The notes: generated by a model not told the origin, from the letters alone. Counted from the stretch's first letter, positions 16,326 through 25,807 are shown. The stretch: DNA of 64,000 nt from CALCZU01 sp964396165 (GCA_964396165.1 CAYNEF010000017.1:7091-71090), one strand, 5' to 3'. Numbers and translations are program-made.

Positions 16326-17747
16326 ATGGCATTTGATCAAACTCAAGTAGACAAAGACATCCGTGATTTGGAAAAATTGGGTTACAAGCAAGAACTGTTT
16401 CGCGGTCTTGGTACATTTTCTAACTTTGCCGTTTCTTTTTCTGTCATCTCCATTCTCACAGGCTTAAGTCAGTTGTACGGATACGGCCTTTCGCATGGCG
16501 GGCCTTTTCAATTGATAGTGGGTTGGTGTCTTGTCGGTCTGTTTACAATGACCGTTGCTCTTTCCATGGCAGAACTTGCTTCCGCCTATCCAACAGCAGG
16601 CGCGCTATACCACTGGGGAAGTTTTTTAGGTGGCAGAACAGTTGGTTGGTTTACCGGATGTTATAACTCTATTGGCATGTTCGCCATTATCGCTGGAATT
16701 GATTACGGACTTGCGAGATTTTTAATCGGCCTTTTGCAGGTTACAGACTCTCCGATGAATGTGAATCTAATTTATGCCGTGATTCTTTTTTCCCACGCCT
16801 TATTAAATTATCGCGGAATCAAACTCGTCTCTTGGTTAAATGATTTTTCTGCTTTCTACCACGTTGTCGTCGTACTTGTTTTGATAGGCGCCCTGTTTGC
16901 AAAAGGATTCTCACAACCTTTTTCTTTTCTTTTTAAATGGAACCAAACCGATTCTTATCACCCGGCTTATAGTTTCATCGTTGGTTTATTGATTTCCCAG
17001 TGGACGTTAGCAGGATACGACGCTTCTGCTCATGTCACAGAAGAAACGGTAGATCCAGGAAGACGCGCACCCATTGGTATTATGATGGCCGTGATTCTTT
17101 CTATCGTATCGGGATTATTCATGTTGGTTGCTGTCACGCTCTCCATCCCGGATTTAGATAAAATTACGGCTCTCGGAGATGCTTCTTTTTTAGAAATTTT
17201 TAAAGCCGTTTTGGGAGAAACGTGGGGAGCCTTGATCGTATGGCTAGTCGCAGGAGCAATGTGGTTGTGCGGGCTGGCAAGTATGACGTCTGCCTCTCGC
17301 ATGATTTATGCTTTTTCGCGCGACGGCGGACTTCCTTTTTCCAAAGGTCTTTCCAAAGTAGATGTCAAACACAAGACACCGGCAAATGCGATTTGGACAC
17401 TTTCACTTCTCGCACTTATTTTGGCGTTTATCGTCAGAAATTTAAGTGAAGTCGTATCGATTGCGACAATAGCATTATATGTTTCTTACATTATTCCTAT
17501 TGCGACAAGATTGATTCAAGGGATGCGTGGCCATCGGGCAAGAGTTGGACCCTGGAATCTAGGCAAGTACAGCACAATTGTTTCCGTATTCGCTGTTATC
17601 TGGGTAGCTTTTATCACGGTCGTTTTTATGATTCCTCCCAATGCCATTGCAGGTCAATACATGGGAGTCTGCACGCTGATTTTGTTAATTATGTGGTTCG
17701 GATTTGTCAGAAATAAATTTGAAGGGGCCAAGTACCACGAAGTTTAA
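16326..17747 (+). CDS. APC-superfamily amino acid/amine permease
   Basis: 473-aa inner-membrane protein with about 12 predicted helices. The N-terminal segment GLGTFSNFAVSFSVISILTG and the following SHGGPFQLIVGW are typical of the BAT1/GABA-permease branch of the APC superfamily. YDASAHVTEET in the middle is another signature of this branch. Likely substrates are GABA, other amino acids or small amines. Downstream genes encode an aldehyde dehydrogenase, an aminotransferase and ethanolamine ammonia-lyase, so an amine substrate, perhaps ethanolamine, is plausible but unproven. An AAGAGG site precedes the ATG, and the aldehyde dehydrogenase gene follows within 14 nt. Confidence 0.85.
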   Translation: MAFDQTQVDKDIRDLEKLGYKQELFRGLGTFSNFAVSFSVISILTGLSQLYGYGLSHGGPFQLIVGWCLVGLFTMTVALSMAELASAYPTAGALYHWGSFLGGRTVGWFTGCYNSIGMFAIIAGIDYGLARFLIGLLQVTDSPMNVNLIYAVILFSHALLNYRGIKLVSWLNDFSAFYHVVVVLVLIGALFAKGFSQPFSFLFKWNQTDSYHPAYSFIVGLLISQWTLAGYDASAHVTEETVDPGRRAPIGIMMAVILSIVSGLFMLVAVTLSIPDLDKITALGDASFLEIFKAVLGETWGALIVWLVAGAMWLCGLASMTSASRMIYAFSRDGGLPFSKGLSKVDVKHKTPANAIWTLSLLALILAFIVRNLSEVVSIATIALYVSYIIPIATRLIQGMRGHRARVGPWNLGKYSTIVSVFAVIWVAFITVVFMIPPNAIAGQYMGVCTLILLIMWFGFVRNKFEGAKYHEV

Positions 17748-17761
17748 AAAGGATGATTCAT

Positions 17762-19228
17762 ATGCAAAAATACCAGATGTTTATTGGCGGAGAATGGGTC
17801 GATGCAAAAAATAAAGCCACGCGCTCAGTCGTCGATCCGGGCACAAACGAAATCATTGCGACAGTCCCTGAATCCACAAAAGAAGATGTCGCACTCGCAA
17901 TTGATGTAGCAAGAGAAGCTTTTGATAGAGGAACGTGGAGAAAAACCACGGCACTAGACAGAGGAAAATTTTTATTTAAAATCGCCGATCTCATTCGCCG
18001 TGACTTTAAAAAACTTGCTGAACTGGAAGTTTTAAACTGTGGAAAGCCTCTAGCCGAAGCGGAGTTTGATGTAACAGATGCTGCAAACTGTTTTGAATTT
18101 TACGGCGGACTTGCCACGAAGATTCATGGCGAGACGATGCAAGTTCCGGCTAACTCGGTCAGTTTTGTTTTGCGCGAGCCAGTGGGTGTGTGCGGACAAA
18201 TTATTCCGTGGAATTTTCCGTTGCTGATGGCTTCCTGGAAATTGGCTCCTGCTTTGGCCGCAGGTAATACGGTTGTATTAAAGCCGTCAGAGATTACGCC
18301 ACTCACTGCACTTGAACTAGCTAGGTTGATACAAGAGGCTCAAGTCCCGACTGGTGTCGTGAATGTGGTGACAGGACCGGGAATGGGCGCAGGAGAAGAG
18401 TTATCGTCGAATACCAAAGTCGACAAGGTAGCCTTTACGGGAGGCACCGTAACGGGAAGAAAAGTTCTTGCCAATGTTACATCCAATTTAAAGCGCGTCA
18501 CATTGGAATTAGGTGGCAAGAATCCCAATATCGTTTTTGCAGATTGCGATTTGAATAAAGCCATTGATGGCGCACTGTTTGGTGCCTTTGCAAATCAGGG
18601 CGAAGTTTGTTCTGCAGGATCTCGTTTGCTCGTAGACCGTAAAATCCACAAACAACTGGTTCAGGGAATGCTTGCAAAAATCCCCAATATTAAAATGGGG
18701 CACGGACTAAAAGTGGGCGTAAAGATGGGCCCTCTTGTGACTTCTTCTCACCGTGAAAAAGTAGAGAGCTATATCAAAATAGGCAAAGAGGAAGGGGCAA
18801 AACTTATCTGTGGGGGCAAACGCCCAGAAGGCGCAGAATTTTCGAAGGGAAATTTTTTAGAGCCCACGATTTTTGATAATGTGAATCCTAAGATGCGCAT
18901 CGCCAGAGAAGAAATTTTTGGACCTGTCTTAAGCGTCATTCCATTTGATACCGAAGAAGAAGCGATTCAAATAGCCAATGACACTGAGTACGGACTTGCA
19001 GCAGGTGTCTGGACGGAAAATATTACTCGAGGCTTAAGAGTCGTAAAAGAATTAAGAGCAGGAATCACCTGGATCAATACCTACCACCCAACTTTTAATG
19101 AAATGCCTTGGGGCGGATATAAAATGAGTGGTTGGGGAAGAGAACTCGGACTGCATGGCATAGAAAGTTATCTTGAGATCAAGCAAGTAAATATCAATCT
19201 CGATGAGGCACCTATTGGGTGGTATTAA
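17762..19228 (+). CDS. NAD(P)-dependent aldehyde dehydrogenase (betaine/aminoaldehyde type)
   Basis: Oxidises an aldehyde to the acid. 488 aa from ATG 17762. Seen: the catalytic-fold landmarks PWNFPLLM, KPSEITPLTA, FTGGTVTGR, the general-base segment TLELGGKNP with its Glu, and the nucleophile Cys in NQGEVCSAGSRL, then EEIFGPVLS and the PWGGYKMSGWGRE C-terminal motif. The AAAAGG site fits ATG 17762 (8-nt spacing) better than an ATG at 17753. In context it could oxidise acetaldehyde from ethanolamine lyase or an aminoaldehyde or semialdehyde made by the next gene product. The sequence alone does not decide. Confidence 0.9.
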   Translation: MQKYQMFIGGEWVDAKNKATRSVVDPGTNEIIATVPESTKEDVALAIDVAREAFDRGTWRKTTALDRGKFLFKIADLIRRDFKKLAELEVLNCGKPLAEAEFDVTDAANCFEFYGGLATKIHGETMQVPANSVSFVLREPVGVCGQIIPWNFPLLMASWKLAPALAAGNTVVLKPSEITPLTALELARLIQEAQVPTGVVNVVTGPGMGAGEELSSNTKVDKVAFTGGTVTGRKVLANVTSNLKRVTLELGGKNPNIVFADCDLNKAIDGALFGAFANQGEVCSAGSRLLVDRKIHKQLVQGMLAKIPNIKMGHGLKVGVKMGPLVTSSHREKVESYIKIGKEEGAKLICGGKRPEGAEFSKGNFLEPTIFDNVNPKMRIAREEIFGPVLSVIPFDTEEEAIQIANDTEYGLAAGVWTENITRGLRVVKELRAGITWINTYHPTFNEMPWGGYKMSGWGRELGLHGIESYLEIKQVNINLDEAPIGWY

Positions 19229-19232
19229 AGTT

Positions 19233-20558
19233 ATGCCGATCAAATTAAAAACAACGATACCCGGTCCAAGTAGTATTGCACTGATGAAGCGAAGAGAAGA
19301 TGCAGTTGCACGCGGACCCTTTCATACGACGCCACTCTTTGCTGCCAAAGCGCACGGCCCTTGGATAGAAGATGTCGATGGAAATCATGTGCTTGATTTT
19401 GCTTCTGGTATCGGCGTCGTAAATGTAGGACATTCGCCTGAACTTGTGACAAAAGCAATTACTGATCAAGCAAGTAAATTTATTCACACAAGCTTTAATG
19501 TCGTTGCATACGAGGGTTACGTAGCTTTATGCGAAGCCTTAAATAAAAAAATGCCAGGCAATTTCAAAAAGAAATCTTTTTTGGCAAACAGTGGAGCTGA
19601 GGCAGTAGAAAATGCAATTAAGATTGCACGTACGTATACCAAGCGGGAAGACATTGTTTGTTTTGAACACGGTTATCACGGCCGTACCTACATGGCGATG
19701 ACTCTGACTGCAAAAGACAAGCCCTACAAAGCAGGGTTTGGCCCGTTTAATTCCAATGTCTACCGCGCTCCTTTTCCCTATCCGTACCGTTGGCCCTCTA
19801 GCTCACAGCCCGAAAAAGTTTCAGAAGAGTGTTTTTCACAATTTAAAGATGTCGTTGAGAAACAAACTTCTGCAAATAAAGTTGCCGCTGTAATTATCGA
19901 ACCTGTAGCAGGAGAAGGTGGTTTTCTTCCTGTTCCCACGGCTTTTGCTGCTTTATTAAGAGAATATTGTACGAGTAAAGGCATCGTACTCATCTTTGAC
20001 GAAGTACAAACAGGATTTGGAAGAACAGGAACTCTTTTTGCTTCAGAGCAAATGACAGTTACTCCGGATCTTCTTGTTTCCGCTAAAGGATTAGGAGGAG
20101 GTCTTCCTATCGCTGCAGTTACAGGCCGTGCAGAAATCATGGACGCTCCAGAAAGCGGCGGAATCGGTGGCACGTTCGGAGGAAATCCCGTTGCCTGTGC
20201 TTCCGCATTGGCAGTTTTTAAAATGTTTGAAGATGGTAATTTGATTAAAAATGCAAACAGTCTTGCTTGGACATTGAACGAGCGGTTAGAGACTTTCAAA
20301 AATCAATTTGAAATTGTGGGAGATGTGCGTGGGCTCGGGCCCATGCAAGCCATCGAGCTTGTGAAAAACAAATCCTCAAAAGAACCAAATCCAGATGCCA
20401 CAAAACGCGTCATCAAATATGCCTATGAAAATGGACTGATATTGATGAATGCGGGGACATATGGAAATGTGATTCGCTTTCTTTTCCCCTTGTCTTTAAA
20501 TAGGGAAGAACTTCTGGAAGGTCTTGCGGTCGTCGAAAATGCGCTGAAAAAAGAATGA
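19233..20558 (+). CDS. gabT: Class III aminotransferase, 4-aminobutyrate aminotransferase type
   Basis: PLP enzyme that moves an omega-amino group to 2-oxoglutarate or pyruvate. 441 aa from ATG 19233, 4 nt after the dehydrogenase stop. Seen: FLANSGAEAVENAIKIAR, YHGRTYMAMTLT, VIIEPVAGEGGFLP, the PLP-Asp motif IFDEVQTGFGRTG, and the Schiff-base Lys in VSAKGLGGGLPIAAVTGR. A GTFGGNPVACASALA segment follows. The GabT/PuuE branch is the best fit, and the linked permease and aldehyde dehydrogenase support a GABA or amine catabolism role. Confidence 0.88.
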   Translation: MPIKLKTTIPGPSSIALMKRREDAVARGPFHTTPLFAAKAHGPWIEDVDGNHVLDFASGIGVVNVGHSPELVTKAITDQASKFIHTSFNVVAYEGYVALCEALNKKMPGNFKKKSFLANSGAEAVENAIKIARTYTKREDIVCFEHGYHGRTYMAMTLTAKDKPYKAGFGPFNSNVYRAPFPYPYRWPSSSQPEKVSEECFSQFKDVVEKQTSANKVAAVIIEPVAGEGGFLPVPTAFAALLREYCTSKGIVLIFDEVQTGFGRTGTLFASEQMTVTPDLLVSAKGLGGGLPIAAVTGRAEIMDAPESGGIGGTFGGNPVACASALAVFKMFEDGNLIKNANSLAWTLNERLETFKNQFEIVGDVRGLGPMQAIELVKNKSSKEPNPDATKRVIKYAYENGLILMNAGTYGNVIRFLFPLSLNREELLEGLAVVENALKKE

Positions 20559-20621
20559 GACCCTACAAATCTGTTTTGTTTTGATACGTAGTACTGTTTC
20601 TTTTAAGTACAAAATAATTAA

Positions 20622-20639
20622 ACGTAGCAAACTCTACGT
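20622..20639 (+). promoter_or_regulatory. Short hairpin or operator upstream of eutA
   Basis: ACGTAG (20622-20627), a 6-nt loop and CTACGT (20634-20639) form a perfect short inverted repeat about 30 nt upstream of the eutA start. It could be an operator or a leader hairpin. No cobalamin riboswitch box and no EutV-type dual hairpins were recognised in this 90-nt gap. Confidence 0.25.
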
Positions 20640-20650
20640 GTCGAAAAGTC

Positions 20651-22054
20651 ATGTTATACTATTTCCCTATGTCGGGTTCATCCGTATTTCTTCTGGGTTT
20701 GGATATTGGTTCCACAACAACCCACCTTATGATTGCAGAGGCCGATTTATTAAAAAATTGTGTCACAGGGCGAATGGAATTTAACGCTCCGAAAATTCTT
20801 TTTAAATCCGAGCCCATCTTTACCCCGTTTCAAGAAAATGAAATTGATCTAAAAAAACTATCTGATCAGATTTCTCACTGGCTCAATCAATCCAAAATCA
20901 ACTTAAAGAATTTGGTTGGTGGCGGAGCCATTGTGACCGGGCTTGCTTCCAAAAAAAATAACGCGCTGAAAATCAAAGCGATGGTAAAACAGCTCGTATC
21001 AGAAAGTATTGTTGCGACCGCAGAAGATCCCCACCTGGAATCCTGGCTTGCCTTCAAAGGAAATTGCACAGGTCTTTTGAAGAACGAAAAAATTCTGAAT
21101 TTCGATATCGGAGGAGGTACAACCAATCTTGCGATAGGCGATAGTGAAGAAGTACAGTCGACCGGCTGTCTTTTTATCGGCGCCAGACACTTCCAATTTA
21201 AGCCAGGCACCTTTCAACTGACTGGAGTCACAGAATATGGGCAAAGACTGCTTACCCACCTAAAAATACAAAAAAAAATCGGAGAAGAACTAGAACAAAA
21301 TCAAATCACGCAAATTGTAACTGAGTATGTATCAGCGTTAGAAGAAATTGCACAAGATAAACCGTCTGAAAGACTAGAAAAACTTTACGATTATTCGGTG
21401 GCGTTAAAATTAAAGAGCAGTACGAATCACTGTACGATTGTATTTTCCGGAGGCGTCGCAGAATTACTCTATCGTTATGCGAAGGGCGAAATGCCCAATC
21501 AAAAAACAAGCTTTGGAGATTTAGGTGAAGAGTTAGCGTTAGGAATTTTACAATCCAAAATACTTTCTCACGATTTAAAGCGCGTAGTGCCCACAAATAG
21601 TGGGAGAGCAACCGTATTTGGAATGACGCTCTACCAGGTCGAAGTTTCAGGAACGACCACTTATATTTCAGATCACTCACTTCTGCCTTTAGAGGATATC
21701 CCTATTGTAACCACACTGGATCTTTCTTTAAAAGACGATCAGTTGATACCGAAAATAAAAATTTTGACAAGCGCAGGATCCGTTGTGGGGGCATATCTTA
21801 TCTGCAACCCCTCAAATGCGCGCGAGCAATTTTCGCACTTTGCAAATATTTTTCAGGCATTACCTGAGACTAAATTCGTATTCTTTCTGGAGAATAATTT
21901 AGGTAAAACGTTTGGCAATTACTTAACAGATTGGGGTAAGTCCTCCCTAAAATGTATAGTGATAGACGAGGTGCCCTTAAAATCCGCACAATTTGCCAGC
22001 CTTGGCCGTATGCTGCAGAATAGTATTCCTGTATCTTTTTACGGAATGAAATAA
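20651..22054 (+). CDS. eutA: Ethanolamine ammonia-lyase reactivase EutA
   Basis: Chaperone-like ATPase that exchanges damaged cobalamin from ethanolamine ammonia-lyase. 467 aa from ATG 20651, or 461 aa from ATG 20669, which begins MSGSSVFLLGLDIGS; neither start has a clear ribosome-binding site. Seen: actin/Hsp70-like phosphate loops LGLDIGSTTTHLM and LNFDIGGGTTNLAIG, and the EutA-typical VGGGAIVTGLASKKN, ATAEDPHLESWLAFKGNC and VFSGGVAELLY segments. The fused lyase gene starts on the base after its stop codon, so the two are surely co-expressed. Confidence 0.92.
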   Translation: MLYYFPMSGSSVFLLGLDIGSTTTHLMIAEADLLKNCVTGRMEFNAPKILFKSEPIFTPFQENEIDLKKLSDQISHWLNQSKINLKNLVGGGAIVTGLASKKNNALKIKAMVKQLVSESIVATAEDPHLESWLAFKGNCTGLLKNEKILNFDIGGGTTNLAIGDSEEVQSTGCLFIGARHFQFKPGTFQLTGVTEYGQRLLTHLKIQKKIGEELEQNQITQIVTEYVSALEEIAQDKPSERLEKLYDYSVALKLKSSTNHCTIVFSGGVAELLYRYAKGEMPNQKTSFGDLGEELALGILQSKILSHDLKRVVPTNSGRATVFGMTLYQVEVSGTTTYISDHSLLPLEDIPIVTTLDLSLKDDQLIPKIKILTSAGSVVGAYLICNPSNAREQFSHFANIFQALPETKFVFFLENNLGKTFGNYLTDWGKSSLKCIVIDEVPLKSAQFASLGRMLQNSIPVSFYGMK

Positions 22055-24241
22055 ATGAGAACTTTAAAACCCCTATCTGAGATCCCCGTTCCAGAAGTTA
22101 AGCCAGAACAAACGTATGTTTTGGAAGCTTTTGAAAAGAAATATTCTTTTACCGGATTAAAGAAATTACTGGCTGCCGCAGATTATTCCAAAGCCGGGGA
22201 TAGAAATGCTGGCCTTGCCGCAAAGACCGAAGTGGAAAGAGAAGCGGCGCGTACTTTGCTTTCTCGTCTCACCTTGCAACACCTCTATGATCACCCGCTG
22301 ACAGATAAAAATGGCAAAATCGATTCAGTCATGCGAGTGAATTACGATATCTCACTCGATAAATTTAAGACGATTTCAAAATGCACAGTGGGAGAATTTA
22401 AAGACAAACTCTTATCTGAAAGCGAAGAGCAAGTCACAGCTTATGGATCCGCACTAACAGGAGTCATGGCCGCAGCAGTCGCAAAATTGTGCGACACGCA
22501 TGAACTTGTTTACATTGCGAGAAAAATCAAGCGGCAATCAAAAGCAAGAACACACTTGGGACTTCCGGGAACTCTTTCTTCCCGCTTGCAGCCGAATCAC
22601 CCTTCAGACGATTTAAGAGGGTTGTCGTTACTCATCTATACAAGTTTTTCTTTAGGAGGAGGTGACGCACTTATCGGCGTTAATCCGGCAATTGATACAG
22701 TAGAAAATATTTCTTCGATGCTTGTGCATTTGGACCGATTGAGAAAAAAAACAGGTGCGCCCACTCAAATCTGTGTGCTCTCCCATGTAAAAACACAGAT
22801 GAAATGCCTGGAAAATGGAGTTCCCGTTGAAATCATGTTTCAAAGTCTAGCGGGCACAGAAGACACTAATTTAACGGAATTCGATTTTACGACGGATATT
22901 CTCGATGACGCTTACCGCTTAATGCAGAAAAAAGGCCCACTCCGAGATGTGGCAAAGCAATTCATGTATTTTGAAACCGGTCAGGGAAGCGAATTTACCT
23001 ACGGAAAACACAACCACACTGACATGGCTACGCTTGAAGCTCTTTGTTACGGGCTAGCGCGCAGATACGATCCTTTCATGGTGAATAACGTGACAGGATT
23101 TATCGGCCCCGAAACACATGTAGATAATTTTGAAATGATTATTTCAAACTTACAAGATCACTTCATGGGAAAGCTTCTCGGTATTCCCATGGGAATGGCA
23201 CCTTGTTACACGCTCCATTCTAAAATCACGCTCGAAGGACAGCAGATGGCGACACAACTTCTTGCTAGTGCCGGTGCGAATTACTACATGGATGTTTATT
23301 TAAATAACGATCGCATGCTCGCGTATTTTGATACAAGTGCTCACGATAGCCAAACGTTGCGTGAGTTGCATGATAGAACGCCCAATCCAGAATTTCTCGA
23401 CTGGGCCCTCACTAAAGGAGTTTTTACAAAAGAAAATGGCAAAGTAAAAAGAGGGCCTCAATGGGGCAATCCGAAAATATTCTGCGAAAGTGAAATAGAA
23501 TTTAAAGCTCTTTGTGATGTTACTCCCGCTCTTTACGGTTTTGAAAACGCGGGCGCACGACCCAAAGATAAAGTTTCTCGGGACTTAAAACTCAATCAGG
23601 CAGAAGCAAGAGCCGCAACTTACGCGGAACTCGATATTACTGCACTAGATAAAATGGTGTCTTTCGTTCACTGCGATACCAAAGCAAACTCGCGGGAAGA
23701 ACATTTGAATTCACCTTCTTTGGGTGCTTTTTTATCCGACAAGAGTAAGGAAGCGCTTACTGAAACCAAAGATGACGTACAAGTCGTCGTCTCAGACGGT
23801 TTAAGCAGTGAGGCCGTGCACCACAATATTTACGAGCTTTATCCTATTTTGTCAGATGGCTTACGGGGAAAAAAAATTAAGTCAGGCAATCCGCTTCTTG
23901 TTCGATATGGTCGCGTAAAGCTTTCCGAAGATATTTCTGAAGTAACAAAGGCCAAAGTCGTCTTGTTATTAATAGGCGAGCGCCCCGGGGGAGATGCTTA
24001 CGCGAGCCGCAGTTTGTCAGCTTATTTCTTGTACCGTCTGGACTCGGAAGCTGCTCGAAAAAAGGCCATCGAATTCAGTGGCAACTCTCAAATCCGCTAT
24101 GAGTACACAGTTATTTCCAATATCTACTCCAAAGGCCTTCCTCCGTCGGAGGCTGCCAGTGTGATTGTCGAGAAATTAGAAGCAATTTTAAAACACCAGG
24201 CAGCAGGAAATCGCCTCGAATCGCTATTAGCTAAGGCGTGA
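22055..24241 (+). CDS. eutBC: Fused ethanolamine ammonia-lyase, EutB-EutC in one chain
   Basis: Adenosylcobalamin-dependent enzyme converting ethanolamine to acetaldehyde and ammonia. It is normally made from two genes (EutB about 450 aa, EutC about 295 aa); here one 728-aa frame holds both. EutB spans about residues 1-475 (SRLQPNHPSDDLRGLSLL, ALIGVNPAIDT, CVLSHVKTQ, MFQSLAGTED, FETGQGSEFTYGKHN, MGMAPCYTLHSKI). EutC starts near residue 485 (TPALYGFENAGARPKDKV) and continues with VQVVVSDGLSSEAVHHN and the cobalamin-contacting LIGERPGGDAY. The EutC part is about 50 residues short at its poorly conserved N-terminus. No carboxysome-like shell genes are nearby. Confidence 0.93.
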   Translation: MRTLKPLSEIPVPEVKPEQTYVLEAFEKKYSFTGLKKLLAAADYSKAGDRNAGLAAKTEVEREAARTLLSRLTLQHLYDHPLTDKNGKIDSVMRVNYDISLDKFKTISKCTVGEFKDKLLSESEEQVTAYGSALTGVMAAAVAKLCDTHELVYIARKIKRQSKARTHLGLPGTLSSRLQPNHPSDDLRGLSLLIYTSFSLGGGDALIGVNPAIDTVENISSMLVHLDRLRKKTGAPTQICVLSHVKTQMKCLENGVPVEIMFQSLAGTEDTNLTEFDFTTDILDDAYRLMQKKGPLRDVAKQFMYFETGQGSEFTYGKHNHTDMATLEALCYGLARRYDPFMVNNVTGFIGPETHVDNFEMIISNLQDHFMGKLLGIPMGMAPCYTLHSKITLEGQQMATQLLASAGANYYMDVYLNNDRMLAYFDTSAHDSQTLRELHDRTPNPEFLDWALTKGVFTKENGKVKRGPQWGNPKIFCESEIEFKALCDVTPALYGFENAGARPKDKVSRDLKLNQAEARAATYAELDITALDKMVSFVHCDTKANSREEHLNSPSLGAFLSDKSKEALTETKDDVQVVVSDGLSSEAVHHNIYELYPILSDGLRGKKIKSGNPLLVRYGRVKLSEDISEVTKAKVVLLLIGERPGGDAYASRSLSAYFLYRLDSEAARKKAIEFSGNSQIRYEYTVISNIYSKGLPPSEAASVIVEKLEAILKHQAAGNRLESLLAKA

Positions 24242-24326
24242 CGCATAGCGATAAATCTACTTTTTCCTCACTCAAACTAGTGACGTTTTAAAAAACGGAG
24301 CGTATCTTTTACCGTTTGGAGGAGTC

Positions 24327-25604
24327 ATGCATTCGGAAGAAGTGATTGTAGGCTGGGAAGGCCATCCTTTTTACAGCAACGTGATTAAACTCATGGATCA
24401 AGCGGGCGAACTCATCGACCTAGATCCTAATGTGTACAACCGTCTGACAAAACCAAGACGCGTTTTATACGTTTCCGTTCCAGTACGTATGGACGACGGA
24501 ACCATTAAAATTTTTGACGGCTTTCGAGTGCAGCACAACACGACACTCGGACCAGCTAAGGGCGGTATCCGCTACCATCCCGAAGTAAATTTAGCAGAAA
24601 CATCCGCTCTCGCGATGCTCATGACTTTAAAAAATTCTCTTGTGGGTTTGCCACTCGGAGGAGCTAAAGGTGGTATCCGCTGTGATCCCAGTGTGATGTC
24701 TCGTCGTGAAAAACAATCATTAACCCGACGCTACACTTCTGAAATTTTTATGTTGATTGGACCGGATAAAGATATTCCGGCTCCTGACGTCGGTACGGAT
24801 CAACAAACGATGGCGTGGTTGATGGATACCTACAGTGCTCAAATGGGATACGCAGTCCCAGGTGTTGTCACAGGAAAGCCCATTGAAATCGGCGGATCTT
24901 TAGGACGTATGGATGCCACAGGCCGTGGTGTCGTATTTACCGTCGTAGAAGCTGCAAAAAGATTGGGAATGGATCTCGGCCCGAATACGACTGTCGCCGT
25001 ACAAGGTTTTGGTAACGTAGGTTACTGGGCCGCAAAAATTATCCAGAATTTAGGATGTAAAGTAGTCGCGGTTTCCGATGTCTCTGGCGGCGTTTACAAT
25101 CCGAAGGGACTTAACGTCGATGAACTCAGTAACTGGATCCGGGATAACAAAGTTTTAAAAGGTTATCCAGGTGGTGATTTCGTTTCTAACTCCGATATTT
25201 TGGAATTGGAAGTGGATGTCTTAATCCCCGCGGCACTGAATAACCAGATTACAAAAGACAACGCACATAGAATTAAATGTAAAATTCTTGCCGAAGGTGC
25301 CAACGGACCTACGACTGCAGATGCGAACCAGATTTTGTACGAGCGCGGAATTTTTACGATTCCGGATATTTTGGCCAACTCTGGTGGTGTGATTGTATCT
25401 TATTTCGAATGGGTACAAGGGATGCAGAACTTTTTCTGGAGTGAAAAAGACGTGAACAACAAGCTGTGGGAAAAAATTTCCTTCGCTTTCAACCGCGTAT
25501 TTGATTTTCACAAGGAAAAGAAAGTCGACATGCGACGTGCCGCCATGGCCGTTTCCATGGATCACATCTCCAAAGCAATGCTCTGGCGCGGCTTCTTCCC
25601 GTAA
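24327..25604 (+). CDS. gdhA: Glutamate dehydrogenase
   Basis: Reversible amination of 2-oxoglutarate with NAD(P)H. 425 aa, the hexameric class. Seen: the substrate-binding GPAKGGIRYHPEV, the catalytic-lysine motif PLGGAKGGIRCDP, PAPDVGTDQQTMAW, the dinucleotide-binding VAVQGFGNVGYWAA and LAEGANGPTT, and a C-terminal NSGGVIVSYFEWVQ typical of bacterial NAD-type enzymes. It has its own strong GGAGGAG ribosome-binding site 86 nt after eutBC. In this context it may capture ammonia released by the lyase, or deaminate glutamate formed by the aminotransferase. Confidence 0.94.
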   Translation: MHSEEVIVGWEGHPFYSNVIKLMDQAGELIDLDPNVYNRLTKPRRVLYVSVPVRMDDGTIKIFDGFRVQHNTTLGPAKGGIRYHPEVNLAETSALAMLMTLKNSLVGLPLGGAKGGIRCDPSVMSRREKQSLTRRYTSEIFMLIGPDKDIPAPDVGTDQQTMAWLMDTYSAQMGYAVPGVVTGKPIEIGGSLGRMDATGRGVVFTVVEAAKRLGMDLGPNTTVAVQGFGNVGYWAAKIIQNLGCKVVAVSDVSGGVYNPKGLNVDELSNWIRDNKVLKGYPGGDFVSNSDILELEVDVLIPAALNNQITKDNAHRIKCKILAEGANGPTTADANQILYERGIFTIPDILANSGGVIVSYFEWVQGMQNFFWSEKDVNNKLWEKISFAFNRVFDFHKEKKVDMRRAAMAVSMDHISKAMLWRGFFP

Positions 25605-25668
25605 TATTCAACACGAAATTCCAGATGAATTTGTCTAGTTTTGATAGGCGAACTTATTAGAGGCAAAA

Positions 25669-25758
25669 GCCCGCGTGGGGGGTGGTACGTATGCGAGGGG
25701 AACGCGACTTCGGGGTTGGAGCGCTTCTCCTCGCATACGTACCACCCCCCACGCGGGC
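25669..25758. repeat. Perfect 30-bp inverted repeat with 30-nt centre
   Basis: The left arm (25669-25698) begins GCCCGCGTGGGGGGTGG and the right arm (25729-25758) is its exact reverse complement. The central 30 nt can extend the stem with a few more pairs. It is much more GC-rich than the surrounding DNA. It lies in the 273-nt gap between gdhA and a lipoprotein gene. No T-tract follows, so it is not a standard terminator. It could be a dispersed palindromic repeat, a MITE-like element or a stable RNA hairpin. Confidence 0.9.
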
Positions 25759-25807
25759 GCCTTCTCAAAGCAATTCCACTACTTACTAAAGTGACAATTC
25801 TTGCATC

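Noticed and set aside
20559..20668. Possible cobalamin riboswitch or EutVW antiterminator leader before eutA
   Set aside because: The gap is only about 90 nt, with no recognisable B12 box or dual hairpin; only a short inverted repeat is present.
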